A stretch of 64,000 nucleotides of DNA from assembly GCA_007570785.1 (NCBI GenBank), contig ML661900.1:2081126-2145125 (forward strand), read 5' to 3'. The first letter of the stretch is position 1. The number at the start of each line of letters is the position of its first letter. Below the pieces are notes generated by a model. The model made no database searches, had not been told where the DNA came from, and saw only the letters and a program-made list of their open reading frames with translations. The position numbers and the translations under genes were made by a program. This DNA is from Antilocapra americana. Its lineage: Eukaryota; Chordata; Mammalia; Artiodactyla; Antilocapridae. This document shows, one piece after another, positions 42,870 to 59,119 of this stretch.

Positions 42870-43440
42870 AAATGTCTTTCTTGGTTGTGGGTTTTTATTT
42901 ACTTTTGGTCTGAGAACAAACTTTTTATGATTGAAGGTTGGCTAAGAATATGTTCTATTTTGGTGATTATTCCATGGGATCTTGAAGAGAATGTGTGTTC
43001 TGCTGTTGTTGAGTTCCATAAATGTCCATTAATTCAAGGGTTCTGATGATGTAATTCAGTCTTTATATCTTTGCTGATTTTGTCTGCTTGTTCTGTTGGC
43101 TCCTAAAAGTGTCAGTCTCCAACCATAATTAATGTGTCTTTCTCCTTTCATTTTTGTTAGTATTTGCTTCATGTACTCTGAAGCCTATGCACACATGTAG
43201 GATTGTGATAGCTTCATGGAGAATTGACCACTGTATCACCATGTAATGTTCCTCTATATATAACAGGACTTGCACTGGACTCACTCCAGTTTTATTTTTA
43301 GTAGTATCTTTTAACCTATGTATTTCTTTATTAAGATGGATTTCTTGCAGTCAGTATATACTTGAGTTTTGCTTTTTATCAATCTGACAATGTCATCTAT
43401 TAATTAGTATGTTTTGACCACTCACATTTAATGCTAGCTC
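42870..43440 (-). mobile_element. Ancient L1M, antisense, left of BovB
   Basis: Antisense L1 text: gaagagaatgtgtgttctgc, atgtctttcttggttgtggg, gctcctaaaagtgtcagtct, ttggcttgcagtcagtatat-like, ctattaattagtatgttttg. Resumes in part after BovB. Confidence 0.7.
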
Positions 43441-44045
43441 TCAGACTTTATTTTTGGGGGCTCCAGAATCACTGCAGATAGTGATTACAGCCATGAAATT
43501 AGAAGATGCTTACTCCTTGGAAGGAAAATTATGACCAACCTAGACAGCATATTGAAAAGCAGAGACATTACTTTGCCAACAAAGGTCCGTCTAGTCAAGG
43601 CTATGGTTTTTTCAGTAGTCATGTATGGATGTGAGAGATGGACGGTGAAGAAAGCTGAGCACCAAAGAATTGATGCTTTTGAACTGTGGTGCTGGAGAAG
43701 ACTCTTGAGAGTCCCTTGGACTACAAGGAGATCCAACCAGTCCATCCTAAAGGAGATCAGTCCTGGGTCTTCATTGGAAGGACTGATGTTGAAGCTGAAA
43801 CTCCAATATTTTGGCCACCTCATGCGAAGAGTTGACTCATTGGAAAAGACCCTGATGCTGGGAAGGACTCGGGGCAGGAGGAGAAGGGGACGACAGAGGA
43901 TGAGATGGCTGGATGGCATCACCGACTCGATGGACATGAACTTGGGTAAACTCCAGGAGTTGGTGATGGACAGAGAGGCCTAGCATGCTGCTATTCATGG
44001 GGTCTCAAAGAGTCGGACACGACTGAGCGACTGAACTGAACTGAA
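43441..44045 (+). mobile_element. BovB LINE 3' part, sense, nested in L1
   Basis: Open frame 43531-43983 encodes the C-terminal region of BovB ORF2 (blocks TNLDSILKSRDITLPTKVR, FELWCWRRLLRVPWTTRRS, YFGHLMRRVDSLEKTLMLG, RGRQRMRWLDGITDSMDMN). It lacks the reverse transcriptase, so it is inactive. The 3' end is ggacacgactgagcgactg. Better conserved than the copy at 27560. Confidence 0.92.
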
Positions 44046-45560
44046 CTCTTCTGTTTGTTCCATCTATCTTTATTCCTTTTTGTCTTTTACTGTCTTCTTT
44101 ATTTTTTATTTAATTTTATTGGAGTATAGTCAATTTACAATAGTGTGTTAGTTTCAGGTGTACAGCAAAGTGAATGAGAAAAAAATATATATATATACTC
44201 TTTTTTAGATATTTTTTCCGTATAGGCCATTACAGATTATTGAGTGGAGTTCCCTGTGCTATACAGTAGGTCCTTATTAGTTATCTATTCTATATATAGT
44301 AATGTTTATGTCAATCCCAGTCTCCCAATTTACCTCCCCCAATCCACTGGTAATCATAAATTTGTTTTCTACAGCTGTAACTCTGATTTGTAGATAAGTT
44401 CATTTGTACCCTTTTTAATATTCCATACATATATAGTTGATACCATATGATATGTATCTTTCTCTGTCTGACTTCACTTAGTATGACAATCTCTGGGTCC
44501 ATCCATATTGCTATAAATGGCATTATTTCATTCTTTTCATGGCTGAGTAATATCCTACTATATATGTACCATGTCTTTATCCATTCATATGTCAGGGGAC
44601 ATTTAGATTCCTTCTATGTCTTAGCTATCCTAAATAATGATGTTATGATCATTGAGATGCATGTATCTTTTCAAGTTATAGTTTTCCCCAGATATATGCC
44701 CAGGAGTGGGATTGCTGGATCATATGGCAGTTCTCTTTTTAGTTTTTTAAGGATCTTTCGCTATTCTGGATTAGCAAAGTGTTTTCATCCAGCACTTTAA
44801 AGATATCCCTCCATTATCTTCTTACTTGTTTAATCATGAGAAGTCTGCTGTGATCCTTCGATTTGTTTCTGTATATGTAATGTGTCTTTTTCCTTTGGCT
44901 GCCTTCAATATTTTCTCTTTGTCTTCCATTTTTAGCAGTTTGGATGTATTATGTATATCCAGATTTGTTGCTGTTGTTTTTCCTGCTTGCTTTTTTCTTA
45001 GCCTCTTGGATCTACGGTAGAGTTTGTCATTTGTTTTGGAAATATTTAGATAAGTAATGCCAGCCATTATTTATTTAAATATCTCCTCTGTTTTGTTCTG
45101 TCTCTCTTTTCCTTCTGGGATTACACTTGCACAGATTTGGGGCTATCTGATATTGCCCCACCAATCTCGGATGTGCTGTTCTGCAAACCCCCTACTCTTT
45201 TTTTCTTTCTGTTTCAATCTAGTTAACGTCTGTTGACCTGTCTTACTGTTCACAGACTCTTTCCTCAGGAGTGCAAAGTCTGCTAATCAGCCTCTCAAAG
45301 TCATTCTTTATAATTGTGTCTTTTTTTTTATTTCTAGCATTTCAATTTGACTCTTTCTTACAGATTTTTCTCTCTCTGCTGAAATTAACCATCAAATTCT
45401 GCAAGGTATCTCCTTTTTCTATTTAGAGTCTTCAGCGTATTAATCAGTCATTTTAAATCATGTCTTATAGTTTCAACATCTGTGTCCTGTCTATCTTGTC
45501 CTTTACTTGTCTTCACCTGTCAGTGTACTGGTTTTCACCCATCTTTTCTTATGCCAAAAA
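44046..45560 (-). mobile_element. L1 sequence, antisense (younger 3' end then older part)
   Basis: 44095-44770 is an L1 3' end (attggagtatagtcaattta, ttagtttcaggtgtacagca, ttccctgtgctatacagtag, gtttttaaggatctttcgc). From 44770 on the text is older L1 (ccctccattatcttcttact, ctttggctgccttcaatatt, ctctttccttctgggattac). At least two elements are joined. Confidence 0.65.
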
Positions 45561-46311
45561 TATTTTGTTGAAAACCAACCATCTTGAGTAGAGCAATAAA
45601 GACTAAGGTACATCATTTTGATTCCTTTTGTTTTGCTGCATGGAATTTGGATCAGTCTAGATCCAAACCCTGGTTACCCAGCCTTCAAATTGTTCTAGTT
45701 ATATCTCGTGCTTATGGTGGGGCTGGTATTTCTGTCTGCTGCATGCTTTATGCTGAGCCTCACTTTGGCATGGGTCTCTCTCCATATCCTTGCCCCTTTT
45801 CTAGCAGTAGATTGCTGCTCCTCACAGCTTCTTAGCCTGGGTATGGGAGGGAGAGCCGAGAGGGTACTGTTTCTTTGTTCTGCTTAAGCCTCTATCTCAG
45901 GCAGGCACTGTGTCCCTGGATCTGGAGGGAGGGAGTGACTTCCCCCAGCTGTAGTTCTGGGCTCAACACATATTCCTGCCCCTCCCCCAGAGAAAAAGAG
46001 ACTTATTCCCTATTTCCTGCTCCCTCCCCATGCTTTACTGGAGAAAGGCTCAGGGCCCTAAGACCAGTGGTGTGTGTTGTCCTACTCTCTGCAGTTTCTT
46101 CCTTAGTACAAAGGTCTTTGAAGGACACTTTATTAGAACACTGGCCAGTCTTTTTCTGAGTACCAGCTCAGGTCCCACAGAGAGAAGGCTATGTGTGCTT
46201 GAGGATTTCCCTTATGTCTGTGGCCCCCAGGGTCCTGTATTCTTTCCACTGGTCTACATCCTTCATCAGCTTGTTAACAATTTTAGCTGAAATCTTCTTA
46301 GTGGGGTCCAG
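45561..46311 (+). other. Intron, no element recognised
   Basis: Unassigned sequence, pyrimidine-rich in places. Overlapping open frames 45584-46290 have no recognisable domain. Confidence 0.5.
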
Positions 46312-46531
46312 CTGAAAGAAAAAGCGAAAGTGAGGTTGCTCAGTCGTGTCCAACTCTTTCCGACCCCATGGACTGTAGCCTGTCAGGCTCCTCTGTCCAC
46401 AGCATTTTCCAGGCAGCAGTACTAGAGTAGGTTGCTATTCCCTTCTCCACGGGATCTTCCAGACCCAGGGATCGAACCTGCCTCTCCTGCATGGCAGGCA
46501 GATGCTTTACTGTCTGAGCCACCAGGGAAGC
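46312..46531 (-). mobile_element. Bov-tA SINE, antisense, with target duplication
   Basis: gtcgtgtccaactctttccg, catggactgtagcctgtcag, gggatcgaacctgcctctcc (B-box complement) and gagccaccagggaag. Flanked by tggggtccag (46302-46311) and tggggtctag (46532-46541), one mismatch. Confidence 0.88.
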
Positions 46532-46834
46532 TGGGGTCTAGTTTAGTCTGACCCAATTAAGCTCATGTCCATACCTCCTCAAAGACACCCATCTTTCCTT
46601 TGATCTGGGGCTAACCAGTTGCCTGTGACTTCAGCTCTTGAACAGGTTAAAGGAAAGTTGTGAACCTGCACTTTGTCTAGCTTGTTGTTGTTGTTATACA
46701 AGTGGGACATCCCTTTTTCCATCCCTCAAAGAAACAAGAGGTCTCCATTCTTTTTTGCAAAAATAAGTACTGAAAATTGGTTGCTGCTTTGGTTACCAAC
46801 TTTGTCCAGGCTCTTTTGAGATGATGCCTATTTG

Positions 46835-46982
46835 TTTCCAGGTTACCAGGGAATTCTCCATGTAAGAACACTGGCGTACATAGCTGTTCCCTCCTCCAGG
46901 GGGGTCTTCCCAACCCAGGGATCCAACCCAGGTCTCCTGCATTGCAGGCAGATTCTTTACCCTCTGAGCCACCAGGGAAGCC
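46835..46982 (-). mobile_element. Bov-tA SINE head and body, antisense
   Basis: caggttaccagggaattctc, ggggtcttcccaacccaggg, tctcctgcattgcaggcaga, ctgagccaccagggaagc. Adjoins a second SINE piece at 46985. Confidence 0.85.
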
Positions 46983-46984
46983 CC

Positions 46985-47110
46985 CCACAGTGTTAGCACT
47001 CAAGCGTATCTAACCCTCTACAACCCCATGAACTGTGGCTCACCAGGCTCCTCTGTCCATGGAATTCTCCACACAAGAATACTGGACTAGGTAGCCATTC
47101 CCTTCTGCAG
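46985..47110 (-). mobile_element. Bov-A type SINE body, antisense, partial
   Basis: gtgttagcactcaagcgtat, ctacaaccccatgaactgtg, aggctcctctgtccatggaa, ctggactaggtagccattcc. Lies directly after another SINE, giving a tandem pair. Confidence 0.75.
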
Positions 47111-47206
47111 GGTTTAAAAGATAGGAGCGTGCCTTTTCAAAGGGCCTTGGGGAGGGAGGGAGTTCACAGGCTTATTTTAAAAAGCGTTTGCTGTTCCTAA
47201 CATTTG

Positions 47207-47220
47207 CCACCAGAGGGCAA
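47207..47220 (+). promoter_or_regulatory. Candidate CTCF binding site
   Basis: ccaccagagggcaa fits the CTCF core pattern CCASYAGRKGGCRS at 13 of 14 positions. It sits between oppositely oriented SINEs in the OTUD7A intron, in unique-looking sequence. A motif match alone is not proof of binding. Confidence 0.4.
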
Positions 47221-47369
47221 GTCACCACATCCGTCTCCTTCTCACTGGGTAAGGTCAGGCTTCCCAGGCTTCCAACAGGGAAAAGTTAGGTGTGTAAAGT
47301 GAGAGGCAGAGGCATCTAAGTACCTAAGGCTCACAGAGGGCCTGTCTGGAGGCCTCCTTCTAGGCTGTA

Positions 47370-47507
47370 CTGGAGAAGGAATTGGCAACCCACTCCAGTA
47401 TTCGTGCCTAGAGAATCCTGTGGACAGAGGAGCCTGGTGGGCTGCTGTCCGTAGGGTCTCATAGAGTCGGACACACCTGAAGCGACTTCGCAGCAGCAGC
47501 AGCAGCT
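47370..47507 (+). mobile_element. Bov-A2 type SINE, sense, (AGC)n tail
   Basis: Begins tactggagaaggaattggca, then agagaatcctgtggacagag, gagcctggtgggctgctgtc, gagtcggacacacctgaagc and an AGC tail to 47505. Confidence 0.85.
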
Positions 47508-49820
47508 CTAGACTGCACAGGTGGGGCTCCTAGGCCCTGCAACCCTGACCCGAGGGCCACAGCTGTGCCCTCTGCACAGAAGATGCCTTCTGACATCCAG
47601 GCTGAGAAGCTGCTAGGAGCCTGCTGGTAGTCAGGCTCTAGCACCTACAGGTGATTCCAGCCTTCTGCTTTGTGTGTTTGGGGGGAGGCGGATGGTCAGG
47701 GTGGGGAGCCCAGGAAGTCCATCCCAGCCCAGCTACTGAGTAGAGGAATTCCCAGGGGCCCATTGGTAGGGAAGCTAAGGAGGCTGCAGAACTATACTAC
47801 TTTAGTTGGTTTATCTGACAAATAAGCCAAAGTCATAGTGGCTTCAAGTGATAAGTTTGCTTCTCCTGCAAATAAAGCCTAAAACAGATGTTCCTGATGA
47901 GGAGGCAGGTCTCCTCCAAGTGGGGAATCAGGAACCCACTCCTGATGTAGGGCCTCCATCATTAGAAGGCTCGACGGTGGGAAGGGTGTGGGAGAAGGCC
48001 CACCCACCCCTCACCACACCACACAATGCTTCTGCTCGTGCCCCACAGATGCAAGCAAGCCCGTGCTCTTTCCTAATGCTAGGGTGGGGGGTGGAAAATA
48101 TAGCTGGGCCTGGGCAAGTGCCCCCAAGGCACTTCTCCCCTGGGAAGGTAGACAGCCAGACCCCAAATTGCCCACACTGTACCTACAGAAATTACTTCTA
48201 ACAGATTATTATTCTAGAACAACATTTGCCAGATTTTCTTGATTTTAGACCCATGGAGAATGCTTATTTAAAATAGAATCCTTGGGTCCATTTCCTGGAC
48301 ACTCTGGTTTGGCCATCTGCATGGGGGCATGGAGTGGGTACCTTTACCAAGCCCTCCCTCTAGGAAGCCATCCTGCCCTGTCTACAGAGGGAGCCTTTAC
48401 CCCCTGCCCCCACCTGTGGGTGGGAAGCCAGGCCAACCTTCTCTCTGTTGTCATGGTGACTCTTGGGACTATGGGACTAGCTCCTGGGTATGACCCAAGG
48501 GAGGCTGGTCCTGAGCCAGCCCTGCAGCCCCCACCCTCCCCCTGCCCCCACCATTGTGACTACTGCGCAGCTCAGCCCTGAGAGGGGTGGCTGTGAGTCA
48601 CAGCCACACCAGACAGGACCAAACAGTCTGTGGCCAAGGCAGACCAAGCTGCCCCTGACCCCCCAAACCAGAGCACAGTGCTGCCCAGCCCCATCCAGGT
48701 GAAAAGGAAAATCTGAAGCAAACCTGTGTTTCCCTTAAACAGGGGCTAGGGGGTGGGGTGGAAGACGACTGTGTGTGTCCTTAGCAACACTGGAGGGCAG
48801 CCCTGAGTCAGTAGTTCCTGTTTCTTACTAGAAAATCAACCATTAACAGGTATTCAGTCTGAGATTTTATGTATTGATTTGCCTTTCTGTTTTTGCCATG
48901 ACACCTTTGTCAGGAATGTTGGGGAAATGACACCAGATTTGTGGCCCACATCTAGAGGGCAGAGGGAGAGAATCCACAGAGGAGTAACGAGAAGGCAGAG
49001 TAAACCCCAGGCAGGAGCAGGGCCCCTGCGCCCTAGAGTGGTGACTGGGGGCTCAATGTCCTCAAAGATGGGGCTCTTTGTGCCAAAGGAAAGTAGCATT
49101 TGGGAGGCCCTGTGTGCTCAATCACGGTCAGGCAACATCTGGCCACCAGCATAGGAGTGGGACAGAGGCCAGAGTCATCAAGGATAAGCCTGAATCAGGG
49201 AGGGACCTGCCCCAGCTGTCAGCTTCTAACCCACTTCCACATCTAGAAGGGGGTCTGGCCTCACCTGCCTCCTAGGCTGGTGGGACAGCAGAGGTGAGAC
49301 CTCCCTGTGGAGGCCCCAAGGCCCCAGCAGGTCTGAGTGTCACACCTGTGGGTGCACTGGTCCCTGCACCCACATATACCAACCCCAGCGTTGGGAGGCC
49401 AACTCCCCAGGCAGCACTCATGGCCGTACCCACTTCTCCCTCCACCAGCCACTGGCATGAGCCTGGCTCCAGCAGACAAAGCAGCTGGCCTGGCTAAGCC
49501 CCTGTTTGTGCAACTCTGCCTCAGCCTGATGCTCAGGTGGGGTCTGCATGGGAACTTAGTGCCACCCTGACTCGAGGCTCCTGCTCCCAGGGCAGAAACA
49601 GGGTGGCTCCCATTCTCTCTGCCCTTGGCAACAAGAGTCCTCGTGTCACTAGGGAGCTGACCCCACGGGCCCAGAAACTCCCAGTTAATCCCAGACAAAT
49701 GTGTAAACACCTACCTCCACCCCAACCCTTATGAAGTGGGCCCAGGTCCCTGGGGGCAGAGGCATGTTTTGATGAATCAACCCTTCTGTGCAGTGAGGGG
49801 CCTGTCTCTCCTCACTGCCT
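47508..49820 (+). other. Intron, no element recognised
   Basis: About 2.3 kb of GC-moderate unassigned DNA. Open frames on both strands overlap (47848-48201, 49261-49710 and others); none convincing. Confidence 0.5.
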
Positions 49821-49823
49821 TGT

Positions 49824-50440
49824 TATTCAGTCACTCAATCGTGTCCGACTCTTTGTGACCCCATAAACTGCAGCACTACAGGCTTCCCTGTCCTTCACTC
49901 TCTCTCAGAGTTTGCTCAAACTCATGAGTCAATCATGCCATCCAACCATCACATCCTCTGTTGCCCCCTTCTCTTCCTTTCTTCAATCTTTCCCAGCATC
50001 AGGGTCTTTTCCACTGAATTGGCTCTTTGCATCAGGTGGCCAAAGTATTGAAGCTTCTGCTTCAGCATCAGTCTTCCAATGAATATTCAGGGTTGATTTT
50101 CTTTAGGATTGACTGGTTTGATTTCCTTGCAGTCCAAGAGACTCTCAAGAGTCTTCTCCAGCACCACAGTCCGAAAGCATCAATTCTTCAGCACTCAGCC
50201 TTCTTTATGGCCCAACTCTCACATCCGTACATGACTACTGGAAAAACCATAGCTGTGACTATACAGACCTTTGTCAGCAAAGTGATATATCTGCTTTTTA
50301 ATACTCTGTCTAGGTTTGTCATAGCTTTCCTTCCAAGGAGCAAGGGTCTTTTAATTTCATGACCACAGTCAACATCTGCAGTGAAGATTTTTGGATCCCA
50401 GGAAAATAAAGTCTGTCACTGTTTCCATGTCACTGCCTTG
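49824..50440 (-). mobile_element. BovB LINE 3' end, antisense
   Basis: Reverse of the same BovB region as 43441-44045. The plus-strand text catagctttccttccaagga, gcaccacagtccgaaagcat, catcagggtcttttccactg and aaactcatgagtcaatcatg are complements of BovB ORF2 C-terminus and 3' UTR. Starts with the Bov-A/BovB 3' terminus at 49824 (cttgttattcagtcactcaa). Confidence 0.9.
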
Positions 50441-54039
<3,599 letters not shown>

Positions 54040-54318
54040 GCGCGCGGCCCGGCCCCGCCGCCGGGCTGTCCTCTCCAAGTTGTCGGTGTCTCCTCTGCGC
54101 CCTGGTCCACCGGGAGGCCGGCGATCCTCTGTCCGTGCTGTGTACGTGTTTGGTCAAACGTTCCTAATGGTGCCTGAACCTACACTGACGCCACTCAGGT
54201 AGTAGACGGATAGGAAACAAGTCATACTGTTGGAAGTGGGTGTGCTAGCTAGCATCTGCCTCGTACCTGTGGAAACTCAATAGCCATTGCAAGGGTATTT
54301 TTGTTCCTCGATAAGAGA

Positions 54319-54324
54319 AATAAA
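54319..54324 (+). terminator. OTUD7A: Proximal poly(A) signal AATAAA
   Basis: 280 bp after the stop codon, followed by T-rich DNA (tttgtttttag, then a T-run at 54370-54391). Could give a short 3' UTR isoform. Confidence 0.45.
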
Positions 54325-55615
54325 GAAATTTGCAGCCCTTTGTTTTTAGAAGGGAGTGTTTTACATGCCTTTTTTTTTTTTTTTTTTTTTTGCTTTTATT
54401 TTTTCTTCCCCTAACCCGGCGACTGACCTTCCATGTAGCGGTCACCTGCGTGCAATCATTGCCACCCAGGGTTTCGAGGCGAACGCACGGCCCTGGACCG
54501 CGGTGGCGGCTCTGCCTTCCGGGGCCCCTGGAGGACGGGGTGCTCGGCCTCCCGCTGGCGCCCTGATGGTCTCTCTGGTCCCTTAGGAATACGCGGTTCC
54601 ATCTCATAAGCAAAACCTCCTCCCACAGCCCCCGGCTCGAGCGACACTCACACTGCCATCAAAGCCACGGGCGTCTGTAGGCTGGGCACGGGACAAGCTA
54701 CCTCGCGGGGCGCGGTGATGTGTAGCGGTCGCTCCCGATGCAGGGCAGCTCAGGTGACAGGAGCTTTCCAAAGACACCATGGGGCCCGAGGGCAAGGTTC
54801 CGAACTCACGATTTGGAGTTGCCCATACATGAGCAAAGATGACAGCCTGTTCACATTTCTCCTTCGAAGACCCTTCCCCAGTGAACTGTCGCCAGAGGGG
54901 CCCCTCGGAAGCGACCATCGGTGCCCCAGGAGAGAGGCGAGGACTTGACCTTGCGGTCACTGTGTAACCCCCAACTAGGCCGCCCTGAAACGCGGCCCGC
55001 CCCTCTTTCCAGGGGGAAGGGACTGAGGGCCGCCGGGAAGGAAGCCCACCCCACCTCCACCTCCACCCGCGTCTGCCTGGACCAGCCAGGTGGAGGCGCG
55101 CCGCTCCCGTCCGGGTCCCCTCCGCACGGTGGCTCCAGAACATGTTAGGGGCAGCTCCATCCCTGAGCGGTCCCTATATTGGTGCCTCCTTACATTTCTT
55201 GAGGAAAAAAAAAAAAATGTGTCCTTAGCTACCCTGTTCTGAGCAGCAATATGCAGCGTCTTCCTTCCAAGATTACCTCTGGAGAATACCGTTCTTGGCC
55301 AAGGACACTGAGGCGTTAAACCTGCCTCTCTAAGGAAATATCTTGTTTCCAAGAAATACAGAAATGATGGGTAAAATCCTCACTAGCAAGAGAATCCTTT
55401 AAAACCTGTGAGAGCCTTAGAATAGCCTCTAATAATCCCAAGTAAGAGAGAAAGAGCCCGCTTTGCTGGGGGTGTATCTAAAGAAAACACAGGAGGCAGA
55501 TCATCTCTTCATTGGAGCCAGCTTCTCCTTCTCCAGAAAGGATGCTTTTCCCCGACATAAAGAGCAGCAAAAAAAAAAAAAGGGAGTTTTTTTTTTTACT
55601 TATTGGAATTATTAT

Positions 55616-55621
55616 AATAAA
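55616..55621 (+). terminator. OTUD7A: AATAAA in 3' UTR
   Basis: Follows a T-rich stretch, with a TG-containing region downstream (tcctgtgagtaattcatttt). Possible intermediate site. Confidence 0.3.
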
Positions 55622-55959
55622 CTAATTTGAATATCTCCTGTGAGTAATTCATTTTTGTTTTTAATTATCCACAGCAGGTGGAGTTTTCAGTCATTTATTC
55701 AAGTTTTACATAAGTGGTTCCTTAAAATTATTTATTAAATAGGACCTTAAAATTTTTGGAAGTTTTACTTTTCCTGCTAAACAATACTTTCAGTGTGTGG
55801 TAATCACTAACATTCATGTCCCTTATATTACTGGGGTTTCTTTTATTGAAAGAAAAAAAGCAGTTTTTAAAAATATCTCTCATGAAGAGGGTTTGTGGCA
55901 GCTTTTTGAACTGATTCCTCACATCACGCTGACCAACTGCTTTGCCATCCAAAGCTGTA

Positions 55960-56063
55960 AGGTCACAGGAGATAAATACTGCTTCACTTGTAGACGCCAG
56001 CTCCTGNNNNNNNNNNAGGTCACAGGAGATAAATACTGCTTCACTTGTAGACGCCAGCTCCTG
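55960..56063. repeat. 47-bp exact duplication flanking a 10-N gap (assembly artefact)
   Basis: 55960-56006 is repeated exactly at 56017-56063, separated by ten Ns (56007-56016). An overlap of identical ends across a 10-N filler indicates that contig ends were placed side by side without being merged. The true sequence most likely has one copy. Confidence 0.85.
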
Positions 56064-58087
56064 CCCTGCATTTCACAGAAGGTGGAACAGCCAGCTTGGA
56101 AAGTGCTTCCCTGTGCATTCATAAACCAAACACATATGCACAGCAAGTCAAAGCAGAGAGTAATCTTGTGTTTGTTTTTTAATGTTTTAACATGAAAACA
56201 GCCAACCAGAAATTTCCAAAACTGGCTATGCAAAATCTTTCTCATGCTCTTTGCCAGGTTAAAAAAACAAACAAACAAAGGCAAACCGAGATTTGAAACA
56301 GTCTATTTGTAGTTCCAGAGGAAGAACCAGGCAGTGTAATTTGTATGTATTATCAAAAACCAGTGATCTGTTCTAGCTCCTCGAATTTCAGTCACCTCCA
56401 CCCACCCCCATCTGATATATGTGCCATAAATAAGAGCCTGAGATCCAACCCCAACCCTAGCCCCAGGCTCCTCCTCTCCCCCCAGAGTGGACGACCCCAT
56501 GTCTCTCCATGTGGTCACTAGCCACTCTATGTGTGGAGCACCTGTGGGTGTCGCTCCCTGGTGGGAGACCCGATGCCCTTAGTCAGCATTGTTTACAAAC
56601 AGCCATTTCCTCTTTTGAGAGATCTGGATCTATCCTTCCTCTAAACAGTGTTAAAAACAGAGAGCCCACTGTTGCATTAAATGTGCTGGTCCAGCCCCTC
56701 CCTGTTCACAAGAGCTTTACCCCTCATCCCTGGCCAGACATCTCGTAGACCAAATGAATTCATCAGGCTGCGTGAGAACCATTAGAAACAGCTGTGTTTT
56801 GCACATGTGGGTCAAGAGATCCCTTAATGTCCTTCTGTGACCTGGGGGCCCGTGGTGGAGTAGGGGAAAGGAAGTGGGTTGGGGCACTAGAGAAATGGAA
56901 GACAGCCAGTCGAGATTCTAGAAGGGCCATGAGCCCCACCAAGGCACAGGTCCTGGACGCAAACAGTCCCACCTGTGAGCTGTCTTCCCCTCCAACCTGG
57001 TCTGGCCAAACTTCCCTTTCTGGGAATGTCAGATGTGTGTAAGTGACAGCAAAATTCCAGAAGGAACCCCAGATACTTCTAAACCCCAGTGGAGGTTATT
57101 TCAGTCATTTGCTTCACACTTTCTGCATCTGCGTGACCTGGGTATATGATTTTTTTTAAAACTAATATATTGTGAAAGGAAGGCGTTTTTAAGTGTATTC
57201 TGTTTGTAGATTTTATGCTATGTTGATATTTTACAAGCCAAGTTTAAACTGTACTATAGAAATTATTTTTATATTATTTTCAGAATATGCCACAGAGCAA
57301 TATTTTGCACCCTCATATTGTCATGGGGTTGTCCCCTTGGAGGGCTAAATTTAGGTTGGGTGGGGCTCCGGTGTGGGCTCTGGGGGATAAAACACTTTCT
57401 GCTATTTGTTCAAATCTGATCTGAAAGTGGAACTGTGTGAATGTCTCTTCCTTTTTCCATGGAAAGCTCGATTCATTCCCTGTTCCTGGAGTTTGGTACT
57501 GCACCTTTCCTCTTAAATGAATACTTCCTATTCACTAAGTTACCGTCGACCTTTTTCTTACCTATCACCACCCAGTGGCTCCAGTGGTGTTCCGAAAAGT
57601 TGGGATGTATTACTTTACAAACTTCATGTTTTCCAAAGTGATCTGATGTGTTAATTCTGGTAGCATACCATCAGGAGTTTAGTGACTCAAGATAGAGGGG
57701 CACACCTCAGGGTGTGAAATGTTCCTTGTAGTACCCACTGTCTCTGAGGCGAGGTCATGGCTACATGATTCTCACCCCCTTGCTTAGCAACCACGAGCTT
57801 ATTTTGCAGGAATAAACTTAACTGATCAAAATATATTTCACATTAGTTAAGAAAAAAAGGGCTGTACCCATCAGTGGTGGTAAATTTGTGCGAGGTTAAA
57901 AACAAAAAGGCTTTGCCAAACCATATGTTTTATTCTCTGTCTTTCATGTTTACAAGAGATGCAGAGAAACACGCACTTGGGAGGGTTTCTTTCTTTAGGA
58001 TATGAGTCAGTTTTCTCATTGTGCTGTGGACTTTACAAATTAAGTTCCTCGAGGGCTTTTTTTCTTTTTCTTTATTCCAATGCTTCT

Positions 58088-58093
58088 AATAAA
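58088..58093 (+). terminator. OTUD7A: AATAAA in 3' UTR
   Basis: Follows a T-rich tract (cttttttttctttttctttat) and precedes tgtgtcatggc. Another possible site. Confidence 0.35.
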
Positions 58094-59119
58094 TAAGAAG
58101 AAAACATGTGTCATGGCTGAGCAGGCCCTGCCTCATCAGACCTGGCGGCTGTGACCTTGCCTCCATTCACAGTCTGATTCTGCTGTCACCTGAGCACAGG
58201 CATGTTCAGGAAAGGGCCTTGCAGTCACTGGCACCCCTTTGAAAAAGCCTTAAAGCGGTGGCTCTCTGGAGACCTCCAGGCCACACCTTGCACTTCAGTC
58301 CTAACTGTAAACTCTCTTTGCTGCTGGAACTGGCTTCTTTGATGGGGGGCTCCAGGGTGATGAGGGGCACCCAGCTTCGTTCTTGTTTCAGTCATGTCCC
58401 CCCAGTCCACTCTCCAATGAGGGTCCTGGTTCCCTAGAGCACAGTTCTATTGATGGGTCTGCTGACACAGAGGTGAGTCTAGGGCTCTTCATCTCAGGCA
58501 CCCCCCAGTTGGGAAAAATTTCATGAATGTTCTGAGCAATGTGCAAAACTGTCTGTTCACAGTTATGCAGGTGTATTTGTTCCCCAAAACCAGTGCTTCC
58601 TCTTCATTCCACGTCCCCCAGCAGAGAATAGAGAGGGGGCTGCCCTACATGGACCCCTCGGGAATAAATGTGTGTGTAGCTTGAGCAGTGTCAAGATGCC
58701 AAGGCCCCACCCAGACTGACTTGGTGCATACATCACCCAAGGAATAGCACAGAAACCAGAATCTCTAAACCAGGCTAACAATATTACTATTTCTGTTTAT
58801 TTTGCAAAATAATGTGCTGAAATTTTCAATTTTGCTACTTGATTGCAAAAAACAAAGTTCTACCAACTCTAATTAGTGTACACAAAGTGCCCATTGCTTA
58901 TCCTTTTTCATTCTTTCAAGAAAACTTCTCAAAAGTACACACAGACATACACACGCACTCAGTTCTTTAACATAGGATAGGAGTTACCACTACTTTTTAA
59001 AATATAGGCTGAAAATGCTCAAGATGAAAATAGACCATTTATTTTAAAGAGGATAAATTAGTGGAGCCAGTTCCTTGAGAACGTCTATGATAGCACAGAT
59101 GCTGAAAGTTGACTTTAAA

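Noticed and set aside
43531..43983. 150-residue plus-strand frame that looks coding
   Set aside because: C-terminal piece of BovB ORF2 without reverse transcriptase; retroelement remnant.
55797..56195. Frame with duplicated VTGDKYCFTCRRQLL segment resembling two zinc-binding units
   Set aside because: The duplication is the 47-bp assembly duplicate around 10 Ns and the frame runs across it; the region is 3' UTR.
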